A DNA stretch of 64,000 nucleotides from Nitricoxidireducens sp046726235 (GCA_046726235.1 JBKPAD010000010.1:558001-622000), one strand, 5' to 3'; numbered from the stretch's first letter, positions 1 to 10,144 are shown. Translations and numbers: made by a program. The notes: generated from the letters alone by a model not told the origin.

Positions 1-1000
1 GGTCCTCGTCACCGAAACCGAGGTCGGCGAAGTCGCGCACCAGAACCTCGGGGTCGAAGATCCGCATCACCAGCTTCTCGCCGAAGGCGGTCGGCAGCGT
101 CGACAGGCGCAGCTCGACCTCGAGGCCGTCGGGCGTGCGCGTCTTGATGCGACCATCCTGCGGCCGGCGCTTCTCGACCACGTCCATGCGACCGAGGATC
201 TTGATGCGGCTCGTCATGGCGTTGAGCACCGGCATCGGCACCTGATAAACCTGATGCAGCACGCCGTCGATGCGGAAGCGGACCACGCCGAACTCGCGCC
301 GCGGCTCGACGTGGATGTCGGAGGCGCGCTGCTCGAAGGCGTATTGCCAGAGCCAGTCGACGATCAGCACCACGTGCTGGTCGTTGGCATCGAGAGAACC
401 CTTGCCCTTGCCAAGTTCGACCAGCTGCTCGAAATTCGAGAGCCCCGACGTCGCGGTGTCGCCCTTGCCGAGCGCGCCCTTGACCGACTTGGCGAGGTTG
501 TAGAACTCGACCTGGTAGCGCGCGATGTCGTCGGGGTTGGCGATCACGCGGCGGATGCTCTTGCGCAGGATCGGCTGCAGCTCGTCTTCCCAAGCACGGT
601 CGAAGGGCTCGGCCGAGGCGATCGTCACTTCGTTCGGCTTGACCTCGACTGGCAGGATGCGAAAGCGCGTCGCGTACGCGCTCGACATGACGTCGGTGAC
701 GGCCGAGAAATTGATCTTCAGCGGGTCGATGTGAAAGTAGTCGAGGCCGGACCACTTGGCGAGCCACTGCGTGAGCGATTCCAGGTCGAGCACGCGGTGC
801 GGCGGCAGCGACGACTTCCAGCGCTGCTCGGCGATCGCCACCAGCGGATGCGCGTCGCCCTTGTAGTAGCGCCGCTCGCGCTTGAAGGCCTCGGCCTCTG
901 CAGCATCCACCAGGCCATCGGCGGCCAGACCGTCGATGATCGTGGCTAGGGTGAGCCGCCCCTTGCCCCGCACGGCTTCATTCATTGAGGCAGTAGCCAT
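1..1000 (-). CDS. GspE/PulE/PilB-family ATPase, N-terminal part (cut by window edge)
   Basis: The minus-strand frame is open from 1000 to the left edge and encodes about 333 residues. The N-terminal ~160 residues resemble the MshEN/T2SSE N-domain. They are followed by the start of the secretion-ATPase core: ASDIHVEP at about 220, then FRIDGVLHQVYQVP, then the arm region GRMDVVEKRRPQDGRI, typical of PilB/GspE. The Walker A motif lies beyond the edge. These ATPases power pilus or type II pseudopilus assembly at the inner membrane; which of the two cannot be told here. ATG at 1000 is preferred over the ATG at 1006 because GGGG upstream sits 8 nt from it. No pilus neighbours are visible, so a solitary PilB-like signalling ATPase remains possible. 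Confidence 0.85.
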   Translation of the reverse strand, partial: MATASMNEAVRGKGRLTLATIIDGLAADGLVDAAEAEAFKRERRYYKGDAHPLVAIAEQRWKSSLPPHRVLDLESLTQWLAKWSGLDYFHIDPLKINFSAVTDVMSSAYATRFRILPVEVKPNEVTIASAEPFDRAWEDELQPILRKSIRRVIANPDDIARYQVEFYNLAKSVKGALGKGDTATSGLSNFEQLVELGKGKGSLDANDQHVVLIVDWLWQYAFEQRASDIHVEPRREFGVVRFRIDGVLHQVYQVPMPVLNAMTSRIKILGRMDVVEKRRPQDGRIKTRTPDGLEVELRLSTLPTAFGEKLVMRIFDPEVLVRDFADLGFGDED

Positions 1001-1085
1001 CCGCATAACCCCAGAACAGATCGCGACAATATAGCCGATTCCCCTGAGCTATGATGTGTGGCACATCGCACACAGGGGAACTGAC

Positions 1086-1493
1086 ATGAACGCAAGACTC
1101 GGATTCCTGGCCGCCGGCCTGTCGGCCATTGCACTGTCCTTCGCCGCGAATGCCCAACCCGCTGCGGGCACGCAGGGAGGCATGGGCGGAATGACCGGCA
1201 TGGGCTCCGCCGCCAAGCCCGCCGCGGCCGACTGCACCAAGGCACGCGATCCGCAGCGCTGCGAGGCCCTTCAGAAAGCCAAGGAAGCGTGCAAGGACAA
1301 GGCCGGCTCGGACAAGCGCAAGTGCATGACCGAGGCGATGCCGCCGATGGACTGCAGCAAGGCGCGCAACCCCGCGCGTTGCGAGGCGCACCAGAAGGCG
1401 AAGGAGGCCTGCAAGGACAAGGCCGGCCGCGACCATCGCCAGTGCATCCGCGAGCACACGCGCGGCAGCCAGCCGGCGAAGCCGAAGAACTGA
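1086..1493 (+). CDS. small secreted protein with tandem Cys-containing repeat
   Basis: A 135-residue protein. A signal peptide (residues 1-22, ending AANA) is followed by a Gly/Met-rich stretch. Two copies of a ~40-residue unit then follow: DC[TS]KAR[DN]PxRCEAxQKAKEACKDKAG with a further Cys near the unit end. The Lys/Cys spacing repeats exactly, so each unit probably forms its own disulfides in the periplasm. Start at 1086 is set by AGGGGA at 1074-1079; an upstream in-frame Met at 1056 would disrupt the signal peptide. I recognise no family. It is divergent from the ATPase gene and convergent with the BON lipoprotein. Confidence 0.75.
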   Translation: MNARLGFLAAGLSAIALSFAANAQPAAGTQGGMGGMTGMGSAAKPAAADCTKARDPQRCEALQKAKEACKDKAGSDKRKCMTEAMPPMDCSKARNPARCEAHQKAKEACKDKAGRDHRQCIREHTRGSQPAKPKN

Positions 1494-1509
1494 CCGCATC
1501 CCCTACTCC

Positions 1510-1543
1510 GCGAGCAACTCGGCCACTGGTTCGAGTTGCTCGC
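1510..1543. terminator. perfect 12-bp hairpin between convergent genes
   Basis: GCGAGCAACTCG (1510-1521) and CGAGTTGCTCGC (1532-1543) pair perfectly around a 10-nt loop. It starts 17 nt after the stop of the upstream plus-strand gene and lies 66 nt beyond the stop of the minus-strand BON gene. There is no T tract on either side, so bidirectional termination or mRNA 3'-end stabilisation is an inference from location. Confidence 0.45.
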
Positions 1544-1608
1544 CGCGCTGGGTGACCACTTCAAGATGACGGTGACGGGGATGCTGAGCAGCTCCCCGAG
1601 CAGTTCGA

Positions 1609-1923
1609 TTACTTGACGCGGATGTCGTCCTTGACGGATTTCACGCCACCGACGCGGCGCGCCAGTTCGACGGCCTTGTTCGCGGCCGTGGGAGAATTCA
1701 CGAAGCCGCTGAGTTGCACGACGCCCTTGAAGGTCTCGACGTTGATCTCGGCGACCTTGAGGGTCGGCTCGTTGAAGATGGCCGCCTTGACCTTGGTGGT
1801 GATGACGCTGTCGTCGACGTACTCGCCTGTTCCCTCCTGCTGCGATGTCGATGCACAACCCACGACGGACGCCAGCGTGACGGCCAGGAAAAGCGCGGAA
1901 AGATACTTGCCAAGTTGTTTCAT
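1609..1923 (-). CDS. BON-domain lipoprotein
   Basis: A 104-residue protein. A lipoprotein signal peptide ends at VVGC (Cys23), followed by one BON domain (about 36-104) with the usual VDDSVITTKVKAAI start and GVVQLSGFV centre. BON domains bind membranes or phospholipids; single-BON lipoproteins of the OsmY/DolP type sit in the periplasm on the outer membrane and are often stress-induced. The next gene on this strand, a glycine-zipper lipoprotein, starts 38 nt upstream of this gene, so the two may be co-transcribed. The family call is secure; the individual role is unknown. Confidence 0.88.
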   Translation of the reverse strand: MKQLGKYLSALFLAVTLASVVGCASTSQQEGTGEYVDDSVITTKVKAAIFNEPTLKVAEINVETFKGVVQLSGFVNSPTAANKAVELARRVGGVKSVKDDIRVK

Positions 1924-1960
1924 GATTGACTCCTGTTGACTGCGACGGTTCGACTTGCTG

Positions 1961-2176
1961 CTACTTTTTCATTTCGTGGCCGATGACGCCGCCGACAGCG
2001 GCGCCGCCGACGGTTCCGACCGCGCTGCCGCCGGTCAGGATGGCACCGCCGACCGCGCCGACACCCGCCCCGATGGCCGTGTTCTTCTCCTGACTCGACA
2101 TCCCGGCGCAACCCGCGAGGCCGAGAGACATGACGACGACAGCGATGCTGGACGTGAGTTTCTGCATGGTTTGCAT
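1961..2176 (-). CDS. glycine-zipper lipoprotein (small envelope protein)
   Basis: A 71-residue protein. A lipoprotein signal peptide ends at LAGC (Cys23). The mature part is a glycine-zipper hairpin (IGAGVGAVGGAIL...VGTVGGAAVGGVIGHEMKK), as in small Gly-zipper_2TM/OmpA-like inner or outer membrane proteins. The start at 2176 is chosen because AGAGG lies 7 nt upstream; a longer open frame to 2434 lacks any coding character. It probably forms an operon with the downstream BON lipoprotein. These proteins commonly accompany envelope-stress loci; a specific function cannot be assigned. Confidence 0.82.
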   Translation of the reverse strand: MQTMQKLTSSIAVVVMSLGLAGCAGMSSQEKNTAIGAGVGAVGGAILTGGSAVGTVGGAAVGGVIGHEMKK

Positions 2177-2481
2177 GGCGTTACCTCTTCTTGAACGTTG
2201 ACCTTCCGGTGCTTCGTGATGCGTGGCGAGGACCCAGCTTAGGGGACGAGTTCCCTGCGGTCTGTCCACTGCCGTACCAAGCCGGCATATGGCTTCAATC
2301 TTTCGATGGCGCTGACAGTCATAGCGGGCAAGCGATTTAAGAGCCCGGCGTCGTTGCAGCGATGAATATCTCCCCGCCGCCTCGATAACGGCGCATATTC
2401 GGAGCATCGCGCTCAGCGCCAACAGGCTATTCAATTCATGGAAGCACTCGACGTGGAACGCGCCGCCCGTGAGGCGCCCGA
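2177..2481. other. 305-bp divergent intergenic region
   Basis: This separates the lipoprotein pair (minus) from the receiver-PAS gene (plus) and must hold both promoters. I see no strong -35/-10 pair. A 15-codon ORF (2438-2485, MEALDVERAAREAPE) ends in an ATGA overlap with the receiver gene start and could be a translational leader, but nothing else supports it. Confidence 0.4.
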
Positions 2482-3306
2482 ATGATTTCCGAATCCGACA
2501 TCCTCGGCGCCAACCTGCTGATCGTCGACGACCAGGAGGTCAATGCAAGCGTCCTCGATCGATTGCTGCGGCAGGCCGGCTACACCCGCATCGAGTCGAC
2601 CACACGGCCGCGTGAAGTCGGCGCGCTGCATCGGAAGAACCGCTACGACCTGATCCTGCTCGAACTGGAGATGTCGGAGATGGACGGCTTCCGGGTCATG
2701 GAGGCGCTCAAGACCAACGCGGCGGACGGCTACCTGCCGGTCCTCGTCATCACCGCCAAGCCAGACCATCGGCTGCGTGCGCTGCAGGCCGGCGCCAAGG
2801 ACTTCGTCAGCAAGCCGTTCGACGACGTCGAAATCAGGACGCGCATCCGCAACCTGCTGGAAGTGCGGCTGTTGTACAGGCAGCTCGAGAGTTACAGCAA
2901 GGCGCTCGAAAAGACGGTGGCGGATCGCACCGCCGAACTGCGGGAAAGCGAAGCCCGCTACCGCTGCCTGACCGAACTGGCTTCGGACTGGTACTGGGAG
3001 CAGGACGAGGACGGCAACTTCACCAAGGTCTTCGGCCCCGCCCTCGAAATGCTCGGCATCCGCGCCGACGCCGTGGCTGGCGAGACCAGCGGCATTCCGA
3101 CGGACGGCTGGAACGAGGCGGAACGGGCAAGGCTGCAGGCGACCATCGCCGCGCGCCAGCCCTTCCTCGACATCGTCTTCAGCCGCGTCAATGCCGACGG
3201 CTCGCGGCAAAGCTTCCAGGTCAGCGGCGAGCCGATGTTCGACCACTCGTGCCGCTTCATCGGCTACCGCGGCATCGGCGTCGAACTCACCGCGAAGCCG
3301 ACATGA
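2482..3306 (+). CDS. receiver-PAS protein with Glu in place of the phosphoacceptor Asp
   Basis: A 274-residue cytoplasmic protein. The receiver domain (8-128) keeps the acidic pair D16-D17, Thr91 and Lys111-Pro, but the phosphoacceptor position is Glu61 (ILLELEMSEMDGF, codon GAA at 2662-2664). A coiled-coil linker (130-152) leads to a PAS domain (153-270) that ends the protein; there is no output domain. Glu at this site often mimics the phosphorylated state, so the protein may be constitutively active or work by protein contact. GTGAGG lies 8 nt before the ATG. The Crp-like gene starts 16 nt after its stop, suggesting a two-gene operon in which the PAS part signals to or with that regulator (inference). 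Confidence 0.85.
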   Translation: MISESDILGANLLIVDDQEVNASVLDRLLRQAGYTRIESTTRPREVGALHRKNRYDLILLELEMSEMDGFRVMEALKTNAADGYLPVLVITAKPDHRLRALQAGAKDFVSKPFDDVEIRTRIRNLLEVRLLYRQLESYSKALEKTVADRTAELRESEARYRCLTELASDWYWEQDEDGNFTKVFGPALEMLGIRADAVAGETSGIPTDGWNEAERARLQATIAARQPFLDIVFSRVNADGSRQSFQVSGEPMFDHSCRFIGYRGIGVELTAKPT

Positions 3307-3322
3307 CGATCGCGAGCCAGCG

Positions 3323-4066
3323 ATGACTCCCCCGCCCAGCCCGAGCCAGAACCATCTTCTGGCCGCCTTGCCGACGGCGGAGTTCGAACTCGTCGCAGCA
3401 CACCTGGAACTGGTGCCGCTGCCGCTCGGCAAGATGCTCTACGAACCCGGCGGCCAGTTGCAGCACGCCTACTTCCCGACCACCGCCATCGTCTCGCTGC
3501 ACTACGTCATGGAGTCCGGCGCCTCGGCGGAAACCGCCAGCGTGGGCAATGAAGGAGTAGTCGGCATTTCGTTGTTCATGGGCGGCAACACCACCTCCAG
3601 TTCGGCCGTGGTGCAGGCCGCCGGCCATGCCTATCGGCTCGAACGCCACCGGCTGTTGCAGGAGTTCAATCGCGCCGGCCTGATGCAGCGCCTGCTGCTG
3701 CGCTACACCCAGGCGCTGGTCACCCAGATGGTCCAAACCGCGGCCTGCTACCGACACCATTCCATCGAGCAGCAGTTGTGCCGCTTTCTCCTGACCACCC
3801 TCGACCGCCTGCCGTCGAACGAACTCGTCATGACCCAGGAACTGGTCGCCGGCATGCTCGGCGTGCGTCGGGCCGGCATCACCGACGCTGCCGGCGACCT
3901 GCAACGCGCCGGCTTCCTGCAGTATCGCCGCGGCCACATCGCCGTGCTCGATCGCGCCGGGCTGGAGACGCGCGCCTGCGAGTGCTACGCCGTGGTCAGG
4001 AAGGAACTCAACCGCCTGCTGTCCGACGTGCGCTATCGCCAGGGCATTCCTGCCGAGGTCGAATAG
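3323..4066 (+). CDS. Crp/Fnr-family transcriptional regulator
   Basis: A 247-residue protein. The N-terminal cyclic-nucleotide-type beta-barrel (15-125; LPLGKMLYEPGGQLQHAYFPTTAIV) is followed by a dimerisation helix and a C-terminal winged helix (about 165-225; MTQELVAGMLGVRRAGITDA is the recognition region). It belongs to the Crp subgroup, common in rhizobia and betaproteobacteria, with the YFPTTAIVSL motif and no Fnr cysteine cluster, so it is unlikely to bind an iron-sulfur cluster. The ligand is unknown. The first in-frame Met with a plausible coding start is 3323, directly after the receiver-PAS stop. Longer readings upstream overlap that gene. Confidence 0.88.
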   Translation: MTPPPSPSQNHLLAALPTAEFELVAAHLELVPLPLGKMLYEPGGQLQHAYFPTTAIVSLHYVMESGASAETASVGNEGVVGISLFMGGNTTSSSAVVQAAGHAYRLERHRLLQEFNRAGLMQRLLLRYTQALVTQMVQTAACYRHHSIEQQLCRFLLTTLDRLPSNELVMTQELVAGMLGVRRAGITDAAGDLQRAGFLQYRRGHIAVLDRAGLETRACECYAVVRKELNRLLSDVRYRQGIPAEVE

Positions 4067-4107
4067 CCCTCGCCTGCGGCGAGATCAAATGCGCCACTCA
4101 CGGCGCA

Positions 4108-4542
4108 TCACATCCTTCCCAGATCCTGAATGCCGTCGACCACCATGCCGGTGCCGACGGCGATCAGCAATATGTCGCTCGCCACCCGCACATAGCGGTG
4201 GCCGGACGGCGGCATGCCGATCTGCACCACGAGCGCCTGCGGCACGGTGTAATAGATCACGTCACGCGGCAGCGGCCGCCCAACCTGCCATTTGCGCGCC
4301 TGTCCCGGCGGCATGCAGCCGTTGTGCTTCTTGGCCAATCCTGGAGGGCAGCGGCCGCCGCTGAATTGCTCGCCGTAATAATCGCGCACGAGCACCTGAT
4401 GCCGCGTCTCGAAGTGACGGCGCTCGCCGCCGTCGTGGCGGTCGCCGTGGCCCGGCTTGTCGGCCATGGCCGGGCCCGCGGCGAGGGCACCGATGACGAG
4501 CAACGCCAGCACCGACTTGATGTTCAGGGAAGCAGCTTTCAT
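4108..4542 (-). CDS. RcnB-like periplasmic protein
   Basis: A 144-residue protein with a signal peptide (1-28, ending AMA), a His/Asp-rich segment (DKPGHGDRHDGGERRHFETRH), a central RCPPGLAKKHNGCMPPGQARKWQVG block, and a C-terminal hydrophobic hairpin (YVRVASDILLIAVGTGMVVDGI). The last block is the hallmark of the RcnB family. E. coli RcnB modulates nickel/cobalt efflux, but many homologues, including this small type, have no tested role. The start at 4542 has GGAG 9 nt upstream. No metal-efflux partner lies next to it; the copper locus is 6 kb away. Confidence 0.75.
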   Translation of the reverse strand: MKAASLNIKSVLALLVIGALAAGPAMADKPGHGDRHDGGERRHFETRHQVLVRDYYGEQFSGGRCPPGLAKKHNGCMPPGQARKWQVGRPLPRDVIYYTVPQALVVQIGMPPSGHRYVRVASDILLIAVGTGMVVDGIQDLGRM

Positions 4543-4639
4543 GTGAATCTCCAGGTCTGGAAGCGCGGATCGTGCCCTCTCGATCGGCAGATTATGGTGT
4601 CCGCCCGGAAGCCTGTCTGTACGATGCCGTACCGGCGCG

Positions 4640-6052
4640 CTAGAGCAGGCGTTGCCAAACGCCGGCCAGCCATTCCTTGAACCGCAGCGACACCGACCTC
4701 TGCTCCCACTGTTCGGGATCGATGGCGTCCGAAGCCGACAGGTCCGCCTCGAACATGGCCCGCATCTGCTGGCCGAACTCGCGCCCCAGGACCACCGCGT
4801 TGACTTCGTCGTTGTCGAGGAAGCTGCGCCAGTCGAGATTGCTCGAGCCGACGCAGGACCAGACGCCGTCGATGAGCGCGGTCTTCGAGTGGAGCAAGGC
4901 GCCGCGTCGCTGGTAGATCCTGACCCCGGCCTGCAACAGCGCGGAATAGTGCGAGCGGCCGGCATGGAACACCATGTCGGAGTCCGTATGGCTGGGCAGT
5001 ATCAGCTTGACGTCGACGCCGCGCGCGGCGGCGTCGGTCAGCGCCTCCAGCAGTTGCGGATCGGGGACGAAGTAGGCATGGGTCAGGTACACCTGCCGCT
5101 CGGCATTGCCGATCGCGGAAATCAGCGTCAGGTAGATCAGGCTGTAGGGATCGTCCGGCGTGCTGCCGACGGCGCGAACGATGTCCTTGCCGGCCGCGTT
5201 CAGCACGGGAAAGTAGTCCCTCGTCGCCAGCGGCTTGCCGCGCTGCTTTTCCCAGGTCTCCATGAACAGCTTCTGCAGTTCGCCGACCACCGGCCCCTCG
5301 ATGCGCAGGTCGGTGTCACGCCATGCGGCGGCGTTGTCGGCCGTCTTGCTGCTGCGCCGGAGGATCGACCCCGACGAATACACGCTGCTGATGTTGATGC
5401 CGCCGAGGAACGCGATCCGCCCGTCGACCACCAGCAGTTTCCGGTGGTCGCGGTTGTTCGGTTGCCATGGGGCGTTGCCCGCCAGCGGGTTGACTGGATT
5501 GAACTCGAGCACGGCGATGCCGCCCTCCGTCAGGCGGTCGAAGAACGACTGAGGCGTGCCGATGCCGCCAAAACCGTCGTAGATCACATTCACCTGAACG
5601 CCGCGCGCCTGCTGCTCCAGCAACAGGTCGGCAAACTGCCGGCCGACCTCGTCGTCTTCGATGATGTAGGACTCGAGATTGACGTGGTCCCTGGCCGCGC
5701 GGATGGCGGCGAACATCGCGGCGTAGGTCGAGCCGCCGTCCTTCAGCAGCGTGACCTTGTTGCCGAGGACGAGGGGGCTGCCGACGATCGCCTGTTCCAG
5801 CGCGATCTGCTTGTCCAGGATGTCGATGTCGCCGGACTTGCGCTTGAGTTCGGCGAGGATCGCGGCGCTCTTTTGCGCGGACAGGGCGCCGCGGGCATTC
5901 TCGAAACGGGCCGTCTGGCCGGCGTGGCGCTCGATGAGGACGTCCGTGTCAGGCAGCGACGCACAGCCCGCGCCGGCGAGCAAACAAAAGGCTGCCGACG
6001 CAAGGCGCTGGCGCGCACCTTGGCCCAACAGCCTGGATATCGACGGGCGCAT
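4640..6052 (-). CDS. phospholipase D / cardiolipin synthase-like lipoprotein
   Basis: A 470-residue protein. A lipoprotein signal peptide ends LLAGAGC (Cys30). Two HxKx4D catalytic motifs are intact: H203-K205-D210 (NNRDHRKLLVVDG) and H388-K390-D395 (LLHSKTALIDG). Each is followed by the GGIN/GSSN element of cardiolipin synthases, which transfer a phosphatidyl group between phosphatidylglycerol molecules. It resembles the ClsA/ClsB group but is anchored as a lipoprotein instead of by two transmembrane helices, which would put the active sites in the periplasm. The ATG at 6052 gives the best signal peptide; an ATG at 6070 and a GTG at 6088 are in-frame alternatives. It is apparently monocistronic. 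Confidence 0.88.
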   Translation of the reverse strand: MRPSISRLLGQGARQRLASAAFCLLAGAGCASLPDTDVLIERHAGQTARFENARGALSAQKSAAILAELKRKSGDIDILDKQIALEQAIVGSPLVLGNKVTLLKDGGSTYAAMFAAIRAARDHVNLESYIIEDDEVGRQFADLLLEQQARGVQVNVIYDGFGGIGTPQSFFDRLTEGGIAVLEFNPVNPLAGNAPWQPNNRDHRKLLVVDGRIAFLGGINISSVYSSGSILRRSSKTADNAAAWRDTDLRIEGPVVGELQKLFMETWEKQRGKPLATRDYFPVLNAAGKDIVRAVGSTPDDPYSLIYLTLISAIGNAERQVYLTHAYFVPDPQLLEALTDAAARGVDVKLILPSHTDSDMVFHAGRSHYSALLQAGVRIYQRRGALLHSKTALIDGVWSCVGSSNLDWRSFLDNDEVNAVVLGREFGQQMRAMFEADLSASDAIDPEQWEQRSVSLRFKEWLAGVWQRLL

Positions 6053-6085
6053 GGTCGTGGCTTCTTCCATTGAAGTGGCGAACGG

Positions 6086-6102
6086 CACTGGCGACGCCAG
6101 TG
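6086..6102. repeat. near-perfect palindrome upstream of the cardiolipin-synthase-like gene
   Basis: CACTGGCG and CGCCAGTG are separated by a single A, 34-50 nt upstream of the proposed ATG at 6052. It could be an operator or a 5'-UTR hairpin. A second, weaker inverted repeat (CTGTCC/GGACAG) lies about 30 nt further upstream. No known consensus was recognised. Confidence 0.4.
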
Positions 6103-6178
6103 TCTTGTCCCGAGCTTACCCGGGCGCCAACCGTCGTCTGTCCACTGGCGGACAGTCCGGACGCCGCCGGCGTGTCCC

Positions 6179-6666
6179 TCAGGTATTCGCCCGGCTCAGC
6201 GCGTCGCGCCAGAGCGCCAATTTGGCCTCGAAGCCCTGTCTGGCATTGGCCGGGCTGGTCGACGGAAGAATGAACACCTCGTAGCCGGCGGCCAGCATGG
6301 CGGGCGCGAACCTGCCCGCCGTCTTGCCGTTGAAGCAGACGCGCCGCAACTGCGGCGCGCGCTTCCTGAGAGCGGCGACATCGTTAGCCGCGGCGTCGCG
6401 AATCGCGCTGTCGAGGCTGCCCTCGCGCCGGCATGCGCCATAGACGTCCCAGATGGCGATGCCGGCAGCTTGCACGGCCGCCGTGCGCGCGGCGTAGTCC
6501 ATGTCGATCAGCGGCCGGTCGAGGATGGCGCCGAGGATGCGCCAGAAGTGGTTCTGCGGATGCGCGTAATACTGCTGCGCGGCCAGCGACGCCGCCGACG
6601 GGAACGAGCCCAGGATCAATACCCAGGCGCGTTCGTCGATAAGCGGCGGCAGGCCGGCGAGTTGCG

Positions 6667-6670
<4 letters not shown>
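6179..6670 (-). CDS. DNA-deoxyinosine glycosylase (uracil-DNA glycosylase superfamily)
   Basis: A 163-residue protein matching the hypoxanthine/deoxyinosine-DNA glycosylase branch of the UDG superfamily. It has the N-terminal ILGSFPSAASLAAQQYYAHPQNHFWRI block (active-site loop and FW stacking motif), AIWDVYGACRREGSLDSAI in the middle, and C-terminal FILPSTSPANA (the loop equivalent to HPSPxN). It would excise hypoxanthine arising from adenine deamination. The reading frame has no suitable ATG; a TTG at 6670 overlaps the htpG stop (TTGA), giving a full-length family protein, so it is probably translationally coupled to htpG. Confidence 0.85.
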
Positions 6671-8577
<1,907 letters not shown>

Positions 8578-8612
8578 GACCTTTCCTTGGCTGAACGGAG
8601 AAATGCCATGGG

Positions 8613-8640
8613 TTATGGGGATGCTCGGAGCGATTTCAAG
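8613..8640 (-). promoter_or_regulatory. sigma-32 heat-shock promoter of htpG
   Basis: On the minus strand CTTGAAA (8640-8634) and CCCCATAA (8620-8613) are separated by 13 nt, a near-exact match to the RpoH consensus CTTGAAA-N11-16-CCCCATNT. It lies 36 nt upstream of the htpG ATG, so transcription should start about 30 nt before the gene. Confidence 0.9.
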
Positions 8641-8727
8641 AGGGGCCGGAAACGGCGGCTGTCCCTTGGTCCAATGGCCGCCGGGGCGGCCCGCCGCTAG
8701 GCTGGAGGTTCGAGGACTATCGACCCC

Positions 8728-9111
8728 ATGATGAACCGTCGGATACTGGCGTGGCTTGCCGTTCTGCCCTGCTCCCAGGCATGGCCGGGGAGCACCGCGC
8801 AGTACACGCTCGAATCCCGCTGCCGCCTGGTCCAGGCCGGCGACGTTTCCGAAGAGAAGATGCCCGCCGGCGACCGTTCCCGGACGACGCGCGACGGGCT
8901 GACGACCTGTACCGTCTCGCTGCCCGTCATCCCGTTCGAGCGCGCCTTCAAGACCTGCTCGCTGAGCTGGATGTCGGTGCCGCCCAACAGCAGCCGCTAT
9001 GCCTGCGGCGTGGTGTACGGCGCCGTCGATGTCGAATTCAGGATGCAGCATGCGAGCGACGGGCCGCCGCCCGACTGCGCGTTCGTCTGCCTCTACAACG
9101 AACCGCCCTAG
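8728..9111 (+). CDS. hypothetical secreted Cys-containing protein
   Basis: A 127-residue protein of unknown family. Codon third positions are strongly G/C like the neighbours, which supports it as a gene. A signal peptide covers residues 1-18 or so (cleavage near SQA-WP). The mature part has seven cysteines (RC, TTC, TC, YAC, PDC, FVC among them), suggesting disulfides in the periplasm or outside the cell. Its stop overlaps the last bases of the convergent dehydrogenase gene by 4 nt. It is divergent from htpG but has no clear ribosome-binding site (GAGG about 16 nt upstream). Confidence 0.6.
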   Translation: MMNRRILAWLAVLPCSQAWPGSTAQYTLESRCRLVQAGDVSEEKMPAGDRSRTTRDGLTTCTVSLPVIPFERAFKTCSLSWMSVPPNSSRYACGVVYGAVDVEFRMQHASDGPPPDCAFVCLYNEPP

Positions 9112-10130
9112 AAGCGCCGCCCCCAGCAGGCCGCCACGTCGAGCATGCGGTTGGCGAAGCCCCATTCGTTGTCGAACCACACCAGCAGGTTCGCCAGCCG
9201 CGCACCGGCGACGCGCGTCTGGCTCCCGTCGACGATCGCCGAATGCGGCTTGTGGTTGAAGTCGATCGAAGCGTGCGGCTCAGCGGTGTACGACAGCAGC
9301 CCCGCGAAGCCGTCGGCGGCCGCGGCCGACAGGCGGGCGTTGATTTCGGCCGTTGCCGCGTCGCGGCCCAGCGTGACCGTCAGGTCGATCGCCGACACGT
9401 TGAGCACCGGCACGCGGATCGCCTTGGCCTGCACGCGGCCGGCGAGCGCCGGCATCAGGCGCTCGACGCCCTTCGCCAGCCCGGTCGACACCGGAATCAT
9501 CGCCTGCATGGCCGAGCGCGTGCGGCGCAGGTCCGAGTGGTGGTAGCCGTCGATCAGCGGCTGGTCGTTCATGGCCGAGTGCAGCGTCGTCAGCGACACG
9601 TGCTCGACGCCGAAGGACTCGTCGAGCAGCGTCAGCACCGGCACGACGGCGTTGGTCGTGCATGACGCCGCGGAGACGAGGCGCTCGCCGCCCGTGAGGC
9701 TGCCGTGGTTGATGCCGTAGACGACCGTACGATCAAGATCCTCGGCGCCGTGCCCGGGGTGCGAGAGCATGACGCGCGGGCTGCCGGCGGCCAGGAAGCG
9801 CTCGAGCTCGTGGCGATAGGCGTAGCGGCCCGAGCAATCGACGGCGATGTCGATGCCGAGCTCATCCCACGGCACGTCTTCCGGGCGCGTCGCGTGGGTG
9901 ACCGGGATCGCGCGCCCGTCGACCACCAGCGTCCGGCCATCGACGGCCACCTCGCCGGGAAAGCGGCCGTGCGTCGAATCGAAGCGCGTCAGGTAGGCCA
10001 TGCTGTCGAGGTCGGCCGGCTCGTTGATCGCCGCGATCTCGATCTCGGCGCCGTGGGGGGATTCGTGCAGGGCGCGCAGCAGGCAGCGCCCGATGCGGCC
10101 GTAGCCGTTGATTGCGAGTCTTAAGGGCAT
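9108..10130 (-). CDS. epd: D-erythrose-4-phosphate dehydrogenase
   Basis: A 340-residue member of the GAPDH superfamily. The NAD-binding motif is INGYGRIGR (7-15), the catalytic Cys157 lies in SAASCTTN and the base His184 in LTTLHSAMNDQ. The HSAMNDQ sequence, in place of GAPDH's HAYTNDQ, and INEPAD in the NAD pocket are diagnostic of Epd, which oxidises erythrose-4-phosphate to 4-phosphoerythronate for pyridoxal-phosphate synthesis. A minor or non-glycolytic GAPDH is the alternative. The ATG at 10130 matches the family N-terminus. It stands alone, separated from the copper operon by a terminator. Confidence 0.85.
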   Translation of the reverse strand: MPLRLAINGYGRIGRCLLRALHESPHGAEIEIAAINEPADLDSMAYLTRFDSTHGRFPGEVAVDGRTLVVDGRAIPVTHATRPEDVPWDELGIDIAVDCSGRYAYRHELERFLAAGSPRVMLSHPGHGAEDLDRTVVYGINHGSLTGGERLVSAASCTTNAVVPVLTLLDESFGVEHVSLTTLHSAMNDQPLIDGYHHSDLRRTRSAMQAMIPVSTGLAKGVERLMPALAGRVQAKAIRVPVLNVSAIDLTVTLGRDAATAEINARLSAAAADGFAGLLSYTAEPHASIDFNHKPHSAIVDGSQTRVAGARLANLLVWFDNEWGFANRMLDVAACWGRRF

Positions 10131-10144
10131 GTGTATCGTCAACG

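Noticed and set aside
1029..1055. Promoter boxes TATATT (minus, 1034-1029) and TATGAT (plus, 1050-1055) between the ATPase and the Cys-repeat gene
   Set aside because: Positions are sensible, but neither has a convincing -35 hexamer at 16-18 nt.
2438..2485. 15-codon leader ORF overlapping the receiver-PAS gene
   Set aside because: Only the ATGA overlap supports it; no ribosome-binding site or attenuator-like structure.
8578..9180. Open extension of the htpG frame giving an 837-residue protein
   Set aside because: It runs through the sigma-32 promoter and the opposite-strand gene; the family N-terminus and ribosome-binding site fix the start at 8577.
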